Shown here one piece after another: positions 46,727 to 58,572 of a DNA stretch of 64,000 bases (position 1 is its first letter; the number at the start of each line of letters is the position of its first letter). Made by a program: the position numbers and the translations under genes. Origin of the DNA: Amphiura filiformis (lineage: Eukaryota; Echinodermata; Ophiuroidea; Amphilepidida; Amphiuridae); NCBI RefSeq assembly GCF_039555335.1, contig NW_027305502.1, positions 806,001 through 870,000 on the forward strand, read 5' to 3'. The notes beneath the pieces are model-generated. The model did not search any database. It was not told where the DNA came from and was given only the letters and a program-made list of their open reading frames with translations.

Positions 46727-47330
46727 TTCATTAATATATTCTTGTTCATTGATTGGTTAAAAGTGGATCACATGACCAAAATTAGTTCTACCATCACTGC
46801 TCCTATCCGTAAATAGTACCTCTAAGCCGTAAATAGTATTTTCAATGTCCCGGATGAGCCGTAAATAGTACCTCCAAGCCGTAAATAGTACTTTTGACCA
46901 TGCCTTCCGCGTCGTGCGCGCATTCGATCGACGGAACAATTCACGCACGCGAAACTGCCATAGCATGATTTCGCGCTGCTGTAATTGGTTAGCCCGATTT
47001 TAGCCTATTCGATTTTTTTGAAGGGTAAAATATAGGTTGTGCTTAAATTGGACGTGCTGTTCACTCTGGATAGAAGCTGGAGAGTCAAAATGTCAAATAA
47101 TTTTCTTTTAACCAATCAATGATCAAAGAACATATTAATGAAGTATATAAAACAAATATATATACTGCCTTTATTCGAAGTTCTGGTTAAAACTATGGTC
47201 CCTCGTTGAGATCAATTAATACTATTTTCCTTCGGGCTGCGCCCTCAGGAAAATAGTACTATTGATCTCACCTCGGCCCATAGTTTTAACCAGAACATCT
47301 CATGGCAGTATATATTTGTATACTATCTAC
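46727..47330. repeat. Double foldback insertion in the satellite
   Basis: The first hairpin (about 46727-47150) has ends tatacttcattaatatattc and aacatattaatgaagtata and, inside, repeats of agccgtaaatagtacct. The second hairpin (about 47157-47320) has arms tatatactgcc, ggttaaaactatgg and ccatagttttaacc, ggcagtatata. They lie side by side and may be one composite element. Confidence 0.72.
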
Positions 47331-49215
47331 GGTAGATAGCACATAATATCGCCAATTATTGAATTTTATATGACTTGCTTTCTGCAGTAGATAGCAATAG
47401 ATACCACGTATGACATGCTATCTATGGTAGATAGCACATAATAATGGCAATTATTGAACCTTATATGACTTGCTTTCTACATTGGATAGTAGTAGATAGC
47501 ACAAAATATCGCCAAGTGAACTTTATATGATTTGCTTTCTACAGTAGATAGCAATGGATACCACGTATGACATGCTATCTACGGTAGATAGCACATAATA
47601 ATGGCAATTATTGAACCTTATATGACTTGCTTTCTGCAGTAGATAGCAATAGATGCACGTATGACTTGCTCTCGACGGTAATATCCAAAAATATCACGAA
47701 TTGAACTCATTATATACATTAGATAGCAATAGATTCCACATATGACATACATGTTATCTACGGTAGATAGCACATAATATGGCCAATTATTGAATCGTAT
47801 ATGACTTGCCTTCTACAGTAGATAGCAATAGATACAATGTATGACATACTATTTACTGTAGATAGCACCAAATATCGCCAATTATTGAAGCTTATATGAC
47901 TTGTTTTTTACAGTAAATAGCAATAGATGCCAGGCATGACATTCTATCTGCTGTAGATAGCACATAATATGGCCAATTATTGAATCTATTATAGTTATAT
48001 GACTTGCTTTCTTCAGTAGATAGCAATAGATACCACGTATAACATGCTATCTACGGTAGATAGCACATAATATTGCAAGTTATTGAATCTTGCTTGTTTT
48101 TTACAGTAGATAGCAATAGATGCCACACATGACATGCTATCTACTGTTGATAGCACAAAATATCGCCAAGTGAACTTTATATGACTTCTTTCTACAGTAG
48201 ATTGCAATAGATACCATATATGACATGCTATCTACGGTACCTATAGATAACACATAATATTACCAATTATCGAGTCTTATGTGATTTACTTTCTACAGTA
48301 GATATCAATAGATGCCACGCATGACATGCTATCTACATTAGATAGCACAAAACATCGCCAAGTGAACTTTATATGACTTGCTTTCCACAGTTGATAGCAA
48401 TAGATACCACATATGACATTCTATCTACGGTAGATAACAGTATAACACATAATATTACCAATTATTGAATCTTATATGACTTGCTTTCTACAGTAGATAG
48501 CAATAGATGCCACGTATGATATGCTATCTACTGTAGATAGCACAAAACATCGCCAAGTGAACTTTATATGACTTGCTTTCTACAGTTGATAGCAATAGAT
48601 ACCACATATGACATTCTATCTACGGTAGATAACAGTATAACACATAATATTACCAATTATTGAATCTTATATGACTTGCTTTCTACAGTAGATAGCAATA
48701 GATGCCACGTATGACATGCTATCTACTGTAGATAGCACAAAATATCGCCAAGTGAACTATATATGACTTGTTTTCTACAGTACGGTATAATAATAGCAAT
48801 AGATACCACATATGACATGCTATCTAGATGAAATATCACAAATTATTGAACCTCGTATGATTTTCAAGAGATAGAGAAAGATACAAACATATGACATGTT
48901 ATCTACTGTAGATTAGATAGCACTAACATTCACATAATATTGAGACTCGTATGATTTGCTTTTTACAGTAGATAGCATTAGATGCCATTAGATCTACTAT
49001 AGATAGCACTAAAATGCTCACAAATTATTAAGATGTATGTAGTAATCTACTGATAGTACAAAATATCACACATTGAACCTCAAAAGACTGACTTTCTACA
49101 GTAGATACTATAGCAATAAATACCATTTTCTATTTTGACATGCTATCTACGGTAGTTTGAACCTGAAATATGACTTGCTTTCAAAAAGGGATGGATACCA
49201 CGTATGACTTACTAT

Positions 49216-50944
49216 CCACTGTATAGTGGTCATCTTTGATCAAATTTGTAACTTCGCAAATAATAAGTCTTCAGGTATTGATAACTTCAGTATTAAAGTC
49301 TTGAAGATAGCTGCACCAGTAATTTGTCACCCCCTTGCATATATTTGTAACCTTTCCATGTTCACATCTACCTTTCCCAGTGAATGGAAGAAAGCAAAGG
49401 TTACACCTATATTCAAGGGTGGTGATAAAAGTGATGTCAGCAACTTTAGGCCCATTTCAGTTCTTTCCTGTATTTCAAAGATTTTGGAACGTGCTGTGCA
49501 TGATCAATTGTATAATTATCTCACATGTAACAATATTTTGAATCCATGTCAATCAGGTTTTAGGAAAAATCACAGTACTAACACTGCTCTTTTAGATGTA
49601 ACAGATGAAATTCTTAATAACATTAACAATGGTAAAGTTACTGGTTCGATTTTCTTAGATTTAAAGAAGGCATTTGATACGGTGAACCATGATCTTCTTA
49701 TTTCTAAACTTAAATCATATGGTATTAAAGGTAATGCAATTAATTGGTTTCATTCTTATCTTAGCGGTAGATCTCAGGCAGTAAATATAAACTCTACCCT
49801 TTCAGACTTTAAGGAAATTGGTATCGGTGTCCCTCAAGGGTCAATCTTGGGGCCGTTATTATTTATTGTATTTGTTAATTCTCTGCCTGAGTCTGTAAAT
49901 TCTAATTGTAAGTGTGTGATGTATGCAGATGATACATCTCTTTTACTTAGTTCATCTGATCCCAATATTCTGCAAAATGAACTTAGTGCTAACCTGAATA
50001 ACATTGCTGATTGGTTCCAGGCTAACAATTTAACACTTAACATAAAGAAAACTAAGCTAATGTTGTTTGGAACCAGGCAAGCTCTTTGTAAGTTTAATAA
50101 TGTTTCACTAGTCTATGGCAAAGACACAATTGAAAGAGTTAACATGTATAAATATTTAGGAGTTACTCTTGATTCACATCTGTCATGGAATGATCATGTT
50201 AATTATTTATCTTCTAACTTATCTAAGCGCATAGGAGTTATTCGTAGAGTTAAGCAATACCTTCCATGGAAAACTGTTAAAATGCTTTCGCAAGCCCTTG
50301 TCTTTCCTCATTTTGACTACTGTAGTTCTGTTTGGTCCAATTTCAGTGCCTATCATAATAATGAGCTCCAAATTTTGCATAATAGGCTCGCTCGTATTTT
50401 GCTCTCTGCAGACATCAGAACTCCAGTAGACAATATGATGAAAGACTTGGACTGGGTTAAACTGAGCTGTAAATGGGAGCATCAGTTACTTATTTTAACT
50501 TTCAAATGTCTCACACACGTTGCTCCTGATTATCTTTCTTCAAATTTTATTTTCACTCATTCTACCCATTCTAAATGCACTAGGGGTCAATCTCAAAACA
50601 GTTTGGTTGTTCCAATATGGAAGACTTCTTCTGGAAAGAAAACTTTCCTTTATAGATCGTCAGTTGCGTGGAACAAACTTCCTTCCAACCTTCGTATCAA
50701 TTTTAATTCTATGAGCTTGGATGAATTTAAAAATGCTATTGGTCTATAAGTTTTTGTATAATTATATTTGAACTCATCATTATTGCATTCTGTTTTGTAT
50801 CATGTTTGGTTCCTTCATTTTGTATAATTATATCTACTATTGTTTTCACTTTATCAAGTATACATGTATATATCAGGTCTTCCAGGGAGACCAGTACCTT
50901 TGTATTGATGGAATTTCCTGAATAAATAACGAATAAATAAATAA
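49216..50944 (+). mobile_element. 5'-truncated LINE (jockey/CR1-like group) inserted in the satellite
   Basis: The insertion runs from about 49216 to the 3' tail aataaataacgaataaataa, ending near 50944. It keeps the reverse transcriptase but no endonuclease domain, as expected from 5' truncation during target-primed reverse transcription. The 3' untranslated region is about 190 bp. Satellite words (ataccacgta) occur on both sides, but a precise target duplication cannot be separated from the satellite sequence. Confidence 0.85.
49226..50749 (+). CDS. LINE reverse transcriptase, C-terminal 507 codons, uninterrupted
   Basis: The frame is open for 507 codons. It opens at GTG, so no true start is implied; the original protein continued further upstream. 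Reverse transcriptase motifs in order: KVTPIFKGGDKSD at residues 58-70, RPISVLSCISKILE at 75-88, CQSGFRKNHST at 108-118, FLDLKKAFDTVNHDLL at 143-158 with first catalytic Asp at 145, GVPQGSILGPLLF at 201-213, and YADDTSLL at 233-240 with the Asp pair. The C-terminal part has a GIGVP downstream thumb, the usual LGV-type segment and an AWNKLPSNLR end. The absence of stops or frameshifts suggests a recent insertion. Clade assignment (jockey, CR1, L2, Rex) would need a tree. Confidence 0.9.
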   Translation: MVIFDQICNFANNKSSGIDNFSIKVLKIAAPVICHPLAYICNLSMFTSTFPSEWKKAKVTPIFKGGDKSDVSNFRPISVLSCISKILERAVHDQLYNYLTCNNILNPCQSGFRKNHSTNTALLDVTDEILNNINNGKVTGSIFLDLKKAFDTVNHDLLISKLKSYGIKGNAINWFHSYLSGRSQAVNINSTLSDFKEIGIGVPQGSILGPLLFIVFVNSLPESVNSNCKCVMYADDTSLLLSSSDPNILQNELSANLNNIADWFQANNLTLNIKKTKLMLFGTRQALCKFNNVSLVYGKDTIERVNMYKYLGVTLDSHLSWNDHVNYLSSNLSKRIGVIRRVKQYLPWKTVKMLSQALVFPHFDYCSSVWSNFSAYHNNELQILHNRLARILLSADIRTPVDNMMKDLDWVKLSCKWEHQLLILTFKCLTHVAPDYLSSNFIFTHSTHSKCTRGQSQNSLVVPIWKTSSGKKTFLYRSSVAWNKLPSNLRINFNSMSLDEFKNAIGL

Positions 50945-50989
50945 TATAGAGCAACATATACCACGTACGTATTCATTTCATTTCACCAC

Positions 50990-52510
50990 ATATGCCATGC
51001 TATCTACCGTAGATAGCAGAAAATATTGCCAATTTATATTTAACCTTGTGTGTGCTGTGTGACTTGCTTTCTACCGTAGATAGCAAAAGAGATACCACTT
51101 GTGACTTGCTATCTACTGTAGATAGCAACATATTATACCTGTAGATTTCACAATTGAGCCTCATATTAAATTACTCGTTATTACGAAATGTAGTATTCTT
51201 CTCTGGAGTTACGAGTGGAGAGTGTGACTAGTGTACTGCGTTCAACTGTGATAGCGCCATCATGACCAAAAGTGTAAAAAGTTACTAAACCACAGATGCG
51301 ATGCCTGACAAGTTTTAATTGATCAGAGATATATTTAAATGTATAATTACCCGAACCCATGTCACATTGAAGGGGTACGTTTTATACAACTAATCGGATT
51401 AAATATTTAATAACATTGATTGAGATATGTAGCTTTCATGTATTGGTCTTGGTCATACTCACAAAATTACATTTACAATTAGAATTGATATTAAGATTAC
51501 TTATTACAATCCAACTGCATCGTCATCAATGTTATCTATTATAACATGCTATATCTATGGTAGGTAGCACTAAAATTTCACAAATTATTGAGACTCTTAA
51601 CTTGCTTTCTAAAGTTAATAACAATATATTTGTCATGTCATCAAATGTAAAAAGCACGAAATGTTTCAAATTATTGACACTCGTGACTTTCTTACTACAA
51701 TAGAAAGCAGTGAATACAACATAATTATGACATGCTACTATATAGCACTAATTTGACTAAAATGTCACATTATTGAGACTTGTGACTTGCTTTCTATAGT
51801 AGATAACAATAGATGCCACGTATATGCTGTAGATAGCACTAAAATCTAAAAAATATTACAAATTCGTAGGAGCCATGCTCAAATGCATACCGGTACGCAA
51901 ACCGATGTCACATCCACTATATCATAGGAGAAATCTTTTAAAACCACAGTGCAAAGTTTAAGAACTAACTTGGGTTAAGGGCTCCGTCTTCTCTCATGCA
52001 ACATATTGGATTAGAATATGCCCAATTTAACCGAATTGATTGAGATATGTCCCTTGTATTTTATTGGTCTTGGTCAATAAACTGAGTGATATAGAATTGA
52101 GTTAAGTTTCCTTCATCGATGTATGGAAGACTACCGTATTATTATTGAGCCGTAAGATAATTGAGGTAGATATAACACGAAATTATCTCAAATTATTGAC
52201 ACTCGTGACTTGCCTTCTGCAGTAGCCAATGCCATGTGTGACATGCTATCTACAGTAGATAGCACGAAATAGCGCCAATTGTTGTACCTTATACATGTAT
52301 TATGACTTGCTTTCTACAGTAGATAGCAATACCGCAAATGATATGCAATGATGCAATCTACTGTAGACAGCACTAAAATTTGAATTATTCAGACTCGTGA
52401 CTTGCTTTCTAGCAATAGATATAGAACGGAGTGCTATCTAATACGGTAGATAGCACGAAATATCACTAAATTATCGATATGCTATCTAGAAAAGATAGCA
52501 CAAGATATCA
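50990..52510. repeat. 95-bp satellite, right block, degenerate
   Basis: Units with atctaccgtagatagcagaa, tagatagcaatagatgcc and tgctatctactgtagatagc recur, but spacing is irregular. Non-satellite stretches (51150-51530 and 51853-52163) break it up. It reads like the decayed flank of the left block. Confidence 0.8.
51853..52163 (+). repeat. About 310-bp direct repeat, copy 1 of 2
   Basis: Shares with 54282-54609 the words aggagccatg, catccactatatcat, gcaacatattggatta, aaccgaattgat, attggtcttggtcaataaac and taagataattgagg, in the same order. A fainter third relative lies near 51350-51460. Confidence 0.8.
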
Positions 52511-52519
52511 TATTATACA

Positions 52520-54281
52520 TTGAATCCCATGACTTGCTCAATAGATCACCATGAACGTTGCAAATTTGTTGGCTTTCTGAGACGTGTTACTTTAAGTTTT
52601 ATAAAATCATTTCAATCTTACCACAAATGTTTTAATAGCTCTAGATCTGTACGAGCAGATGCTGAGATGTGCACAGTATTCAAATGTCATAGCGCCACCA
52701 TGGCAAAAAGGGTATAAATTGCTAAACCAAAGATAGCTAAGTTACTCCTCGATATTTGAGATACTCCAAAATCAAAATTTTGTAAGTGCTCTGAAATGTA
52801 AGAAAACTAGAAGTGCTCTTTCGCTGTCTTGAAGAGATACTTCGTAATATAGCATCGCGATCGTTTTTAGGGGGCATGGTTCAATAGATAACACACGAAA
52901 AAACTTATTTTCACAATTGAAATAACTGCAATGATGTACCACTCCTGACTCCTTTACCATTTGAAAATGCTAAAATGTTTAAAATTGTTAAATATCACCA
53001 GCAAACATTCCTGAATTGGATATCCAAAAGTTGATATTTTTAGTTTAAAAAGAGCTGCAAATGATGTCAATGCACTTTTGGTGGTTTGAAACTTGGTGGT
53101 ATTGTTGCTTTGAATGGACAAGAAATATTTATGTCAACTTTGGCATAAGAAAAGTTGTACAAGTTTGTTTGCTCTTTATGTATTTGGGATATTCCTTACA
53201 ATAATATGATAGATATGTCAGTTCAAAATGGTGAAGAGACTTTGAGACACCCTGTGTGTAGTGAGTGTCGGTGGTTTGTTAGTTAGTTTGTGTATGATTT
53301 ATTTGTTTAGCCGGTCGGTTCGTGCGGACACACTCATGGGTCCTGGTGCTAATGAACTCAGACTCGAAAAAAAAAAAAAAGGCTTAAGCTATAGGTTGAA
53401 TGCATGCCTGGTCTAAAGCAATTACCGATAAAAGAACAAGGCCATGAATTCCCAACAAATGATGAGAACATCCTTACTGTCCGCATTTGGGTCAAACAAA
53501 ACTGAGCAGACTTAAGTGTGGCAAACGCGAGTGCTGCGCCCTTAGCGTGGGCTGTAACTGTAGCCTAATATTCCTTATAATTTATTAGCAACAGTTATTT
53601 AGTTTTCAATCATCAGTAAAAACAAATTGTGCGGATGACAATTACGTTCCAAAAGTGACAACTTGAACTGCGTATATTATTATGAAGGGCAAGAGGTTGA
53701 CTTATTGCATACACACAGTGTCATACAGAGGTGAAATGCAGGACATAAAATGATCGACAATTCGACATAGGCCTAGACTATAATGGTCAGGATTGGTATT
53801 TCCCATCTTGATATGACTAGACTCATAATCTTTTAAGTTGTTGTAAGATATTTTTCTTAACACCATCCTTATCGGGAAGGTATGTTAACTGGTCCTGATC
53901 ACTTCATAGAGCAAATACGAGATGGTGGCCGAATCTTCCGTCAATACAAGAAATATCAATAGTGATATGTTTACAAAACTACATACCAAAGTGTTGCATG
54001 CCGATTTTGGCCTTTTGGCCGCCGCACTCGTCTATCAGTAGTTTGATGATCTTAATATTAGATCGGAAACGGAGGTATTTAAAGAACCCTAAAGATAACC
54101 GAAATATGTAATCTTACGCCAGAAGTATCACTACTATTTGCAAGGTAACTGTGACAAATTATTGTCCAAACAGAGGCATATGGTTACACTTTGAACCTCG
54201 ATAAACATTATCGAACTTTTCCGATTGTGTCCTGATTGCTATATATAAAATGTGAAATTTAGAGACTTGTGGAAAAAATGT
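52520..54281. other. Intergenic sequence, no gene recognised
   Basis: Short open frames only. A poly(A) run at about 53369-53382 is preceded by ggtcctggtgctaatgaact, possibly an old retroposed fragment, without clear boundaries. Confidence 0.4.
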
Positions 54282-54609
54282 TACAAATTCTTAGGAGCCA
54301 TGTTCAAATGCATATACCCATTATACGCAAACCCATGTCGCATCCACTATATCATGTATAATACTATAGAGAAACCACAGTGCAAAATTTAAAAACTAAC
54401 TTGCGTTAAGGGCTAGGTCCTCTCTCACCCGTACCCGGCTCTCTCTCTCTCATGCAACATATTGGATTAAAATATGCCCGATTTAACCGAATTGATGTCC
54501 CTTTTATTTTATTGGTCTTGGTCAATAAACTGATATAGAATTGAGTTACGTTTTCTGCATTGTATCGATGTTATAAAAGACTATTATTGAGCAGTAAGAT
54601 AATTGAGGA
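54282..54609 (+). repeat. About 330-bp direct repeat, copy 2 of 2
   Basis: Collinear with copy 1 at 51853-52163 and, relative to it, carries extra stretches such as gagaaaccac and ctctctctctctc. The copies lie about 2.4 kb apart. Confidence 0.8.
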
Positions 54610-55195
54610 ACTTTGCTCAACTTTGAGCATGTTGAGCGTTACTACTGGGTTACTGCGCGTGCGCCACCAATACCAATACCATCCAATGAGCATCGCCAGT
54701 TTCCCGATTGGTGTCATCGCTTAGTCAGTCACCGCTTTTCATCAATAACATTCAATACGGGTACGGAACCTTTACCATTGACTGTCAAACCAAAAGGCTT
54801 ATTATTTATCCACTCGCTGCACAGATAATTCAGTCACGGTTAAATGCCAAGTTACTTACATGTGCGCAACAGCGGCAACCGTCACGGTATTGTCAATGTC
54901 CCGATCATGAGGATAAATCATAAATACAACAAGTATACCAAACTATGGTTATTTCAACACGAGGTCTTACTGCACGATGACAGTATTTGCCAAGGCATTT
55001 GATGCGATTGGAACTTATCTTGTCCTGATTTACAGTACTTCGCAACATTCGGCATTCAAGCAGTGATTTTAGTTACCCAAAAGTGAGCGTGTTTTATTAA
55101 CTTCATATAGAGACATGATATCATCATTTGAAGATATATAGCTTTATTGGTTTGACTCTTCTCTTGATAGTGCGTATCACGAATTCAGCATCAAG
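54610..55195 (+). promoter_or_regulatory. Upstream region of the GAS1-like gene
   Basis: Contains tgcgcgtgcgcca near 54653, close to the NRF1-type GCGCATGCGC motif. No clear TATA box. The segment from 54610 to 55195 has no repeat that I recognise, unlike its left side. The transcription start is unknown. Confidence 0.35.
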
Positions 55196-56068
55196 ATGTG
55201 GCTTTGTGGACGATTCAACCTGGATGGGACATCTTTGTATTCATTCTTTACAGTGATACAATGTATTGTTTTACTACTATCAACAACAGTAAAAGCAAGT
55301 TGCAATGACCATGTAAAGAAATACTGCAGCACAATGGTGTGCCAGCAATTATTTTTATCAAAGAAACTCGATATGCATAATTTGTGTAGGGATCTACTCA
55401 ATGGGAACACGGAAGAGTGTGATGTCCAATGTGAGAATGCGATCATAGACTTCTTGAGTATTTATAATGGATCGGAAGGCTTGTTTACATGTAATTGTAG
55501 CGATACACAAATGTTTTACAGTCAGTATGAGTGCGAGTTAGATCGCAGACGTTTAGTAACATGCAAGCCTTTAGTTGCCTTATTAACTCCCGTCATACCC
55601 TGCATTGCACAAAGTCAAGATTGCGATGCAGATCCCGAGTGCAAATCTCGTCTGGATGCGTACTTACAGAGTTGTAACCCAGAACAGACAAATCCCGAAG
55701 TCGAACCTTGTAGCCAGGAATGCATGGGTACATTAGAGGCACTTCATGCAGAACCATTAGCGACGAATTTCTGGGAATGCAGTTGCGACGATGAGGCACC
55801 AAAGAAATGGTGTAGAACTTCACCGAAGACATACTATGAATTATGTCAGGGTCAGATGCCAGTGTCCACGTCCACGTCGTCGCAAGTGACCTATATACCA
55901 TTGACCACTAAGACACCAACAACGCCTCCTGCAAGCAAAAATGAGCTTCAGAATCAGAGTTCCGCAAAAAATGACCCGGGCAATGCGGCACCAAGAATAA
56001 ACAGGCAGACCATTTATCAAATTGCTTTTATTCTGTCACTTTTCAAACTGTTTTGCTATATATATTAA
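55196..56068 (+). CDS. GAS1/GFR-alpha-like cysteine-rich surface protein, single exon, probably GPI-anchored
   Basis: A 290-residue intronless frame. Residues 1-34 contain a hydrophobic stretch (FFTVIQCIVLLLSTTVKA), a signal peptide. Two cysteine-rich GDNF-receptor-type modules follow. The first spans about Cys36-Cys113, with Cys at 36, 44, 49, 64, 75, 79, 99, 101 and 113. The second spans about Cys123-Cys217, with PECKSRLDAYLQSC and CSQECMGTLEAL and the CxC pair at 195/197. Next come a Ser/Thr/Pro-rich stalk (221-265) and a hydrophobic tail (274-290) fitting a GPI-attachment signal. N-glycosylation sites NGS (91), NCS (100) and NQS (253) fit secretion. Two modules and one exon fit GAS1 better than GFR-alpha, which has three modules and introns. 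In vertebrates GAS1 acts in Hedgehog reception and GDNF-family signalling. Orthology is inferred from layout, not shown. Confidence 0.85.
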   Translation: MWLCGRFNLDGTSLYSFFTVIQCIVLLLSTTVKASCNDHVKKYCSTMVCQQLFLSKKLDMHNLCRDLLNGNTEECDVQCENAIIDFLSIYNGSEGLFTCNCSDTQMFYSQYECELDRRRLVTCKPLVALLTPVIPCIAQSQDCDADPECKSRLDAYLQSCNPEQTNPEVEPCSQECMGTLEALHAEPLATNFWECSCDDEAPKKWCRTSPKTYYELCQGQMPVSTSTSSQVTYIPLTTKTPTTPPASKNELQNQSSAKNDPGNAAPRINRQTIYQIAFILSLFKLFCYIY

Positions 56069-57429
56069 TACCGCGACAATGATGTACATTGGAGAGAATT
56101 AAAGGAGGAATTGATTCACCCAGAAGTACTATACCCTTAATTAATAATACTGTACCATTAATTGATATGTTGCTTCGTGCATGACAATTATCGCAGATTT
56201 ATCTATTTGCTAACATGCAGGTTCAAATAATATATTTTAACTTAAGGTATTTTTGTTTGTATGGAAGTTCATTAGATTGTCATTGCATCCAACATTTCAT
56301 GATGCAGCTACTGCACAACACAATATATTTTGCATCGACCGTGCTCATCAAATGGCAGAACGCGCTATAGGTCAAAGTTGCATTTAGTCTATCAAATGCA
56401 TAATAGTCGGACGGGTAGATATATAGATAGTTGGTGAGCTAAGTCACCATGCATTTAATTTACTTGAACATTTGCATCGTTTGAGCATGGCGCTCCATGA
56501 TCTCTCGATATATACCTATAGCTATATATCCCAGGTCACGATAGGTAAAACGCTATCTACCCCTGATAGCACAGATAGCAAGCGTTCGTATAATGGCATC
56601 GACCTCTCTTATGTCACCGTAATATTTACCCCGCACTGGTGTAAATTTTTAATGGCACGAGCATCTGACTTCTGTAGTACCGTACTCATTTTTGTTAACA
56701 AAATCTGAGACAAAAAAGTTTCGAAACACAATATGCAGCTGTTGTGAAGACAGTTATTATATAATGCAAGTAGTACTCCAAAACATGCATCGATAGCGTT
56801 ACCTTGGTTACCGCATACTTGCCGAAATACTATAAAATGTAACTTGTAATTTGTTCGGAGTAAAAAAAAAAAGATGGAGCAATCACAATATTACCAGTGT
56901 ATCTTCTGTTTCGTTTTCTAAATCACCCCACCCCAAATATGTTTTTCATATTTGGAGCATTCAAGAAAATCTTAATGATCTACATAAATATACAAAATAA
57001 AAAACAATAAAAAAAAACACCCAATCAAAATTAATGCTCTATGCATTCAAAGTACGACCTCCTAAATTCCAAAATGCAAAAACAAACACAAAAAAGTATT
57101 CAAGATAAAGCCAAATCTTAAAAGTGTATATTAATAAGGGTTATTTTTAGTGTTAAATATTGTGCTTTTATATTAAAATATAAACAGCAGGACTGTATTA
57201 ATAATATTAATAAAAGCAGGGCGATTTTTTACAGCGTGTGCACCCTTACTACATTTTATGTGAATTAATCAATGTGTTAGCTATGATGGAGTGTGGCTGT
57301 TTGTAATATTTAGCATCTTTAATCTGCAGGTCAGATATATCGATGTTGTTGTAATAATCTAAGATTAATTAACTTTTGTTGTAGGTACACTAATTGAAAA
57401 ACATCAATTGATGAATTGCATGAGATTAT
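56069..57429. other. Spacer downstream of the GAS1-like gene
   Basis: Possible 3' untranslated region; the first clear AATAAA is at 56996-57001. Short open frames show no domain. A weak satellite-like word (gctatctacccctgatagc) sits near 56552. Confidence 0.4.
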
Positions 57430-57571
57430 ATTGATTTATTCCATTTAAGATCCACATCCACTGTGGCAAATTTTACTTGGTCAACCCAGCTGCTGGAATA
57501 ATTTGAACTGTTGAATTTGGTAGAATCTTTACCCAGTGGGGATGTGTTTTTCAAATGGAACAGCTCATTGC
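57430..57571. repeat. Diverged family A/B foldback remnant
   Basis: The left part tttattccatttaagatcca and right part ttttcaaatggaacagctca resemble A/B ends. The interior is strongly diverged (actgtggcaaattttacttg). Confidence 0.5.
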
Positions 57572-58006
57572 TTGAGCAGAGGGAGTGTAGACTAAGAGTA
57601 TGAGTGAGATCAACTCTATCAACCCTCCCAAATAACAAAACACGGTGTAGATCTGCTTTGTTTGAAATTACTAACAAATGATATGCGTTTTACAGACTGA
57701 TTAAAAAACGTCCAAGTATCCGCCGTTCTATCAACAAAAAGGCGTTTTGACAGTAAATAACAATTTTAAATCTTCGCAATTCAACGAGTGTGACATGGTA
57801 GAGAGAAGCATAAACCCAAATAACATAATGAATTAACAGTAAAAATTCCGATATTACATGTATTGTAAAAAGTACCAAAATATACCGGCTGTACTGTATG
57901 CATGTCATAATAATGGGTCTTGTTTAAAACAGGATTTCCAACTTAACAGTGTATGTATTCCGTCCTTTAAAAATTATAATCGTTCTACATTTAAATTAAT
58001 TGATTA
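57572..58006. other. Intergenic sequence, no feature recognised
   Basis: Nothing supported beyond chance open frames. Confidence 0.4.
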
Positions 58007-58336
58007 TGACATACACCCCTTGATAAATTTGTGGCTATTTTTTGCATTTTTCTCAAAAAGACAATAATACACTGATAACCAAAGTTATGTATATTATAGG
58101 GGCAAGGAATCCAGTTACTATACACTGGAAGACGAGTGGTATGTTATTTATAAGAAAAGAGGTACCGCTAGAATGTACCTCATTTCTGAACCACTTGTCT
58201 TGAATGACTGAAATTTCAGTGAAGTAATTCCTTGTCCCTATAATATACATAACTTTTATTACCAGTGTGTACTTATTTTGTGAGAAAAATGCAACATTAG
58301 TCACAAAATTTATTAGGGATGTAGTACCACCTTAAG
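58007..58336. repeat. Family C palindromic element, left end damaged
   Basis: Missing the first terminal bases (begins near atacaccccttgataaattt). The right end is gatgtagtaccaccttaag. The central arms match the copies at 8733 and 12018, but shorter. Confidence 0.8.
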
Positions 58337-58572
58337 AGTGATCCATGATCTTGAATGAAAAGGGGTAAAAAAAATTAAATTGCTCTTCCGTGACCGTCGT
58401 TTGGCTTGTTTCAGGGAGATGGAAAATATCACATAAGAATAGGAGGCAACTCAGTAAATCTATTTATTTATTTTTAATTTATCTAATTTTATGACAATTG
58501 GAATAATTATTCTTATTGATCTCATGTTGATGCAATAAGAGACGACTTCCTATGCGACTTGTAAAAACTAAT

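Larger units (their letters stand above)
45453..49215. repeat. 95-bp satellite with 19-bp palindrome per unit, left block
   Basis: The typical unit is ttgctttctacagtagatag, caatagataccacgtatgac, atgctatctacggtagatag, cacataatattgccaattat and a link of about 15 bp. Each unit holds a perfect palindrome, gctatctacNgtagatagc, and a partial second one, tctacagtaga. About 35 units by inspection. Later units (48840-49215) are degenerate. The array is interrupted at 45589-45812 and 46727-47330. Confidence 0.95.

Noticed and set aside
45453..49215. CRISPR-like array because of regular palindromic repeats
   Set aside because: The whole 95-bp unit repeats, with no unique spacers, and the context is eukaryotic. 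It is a satellite.
55593..55901. 102-codon minus-strand frame inside the GAS1-like gene
   Set aside because: It is antisense to a clearly coding frame with conserved cysteines, so it is a shadow.
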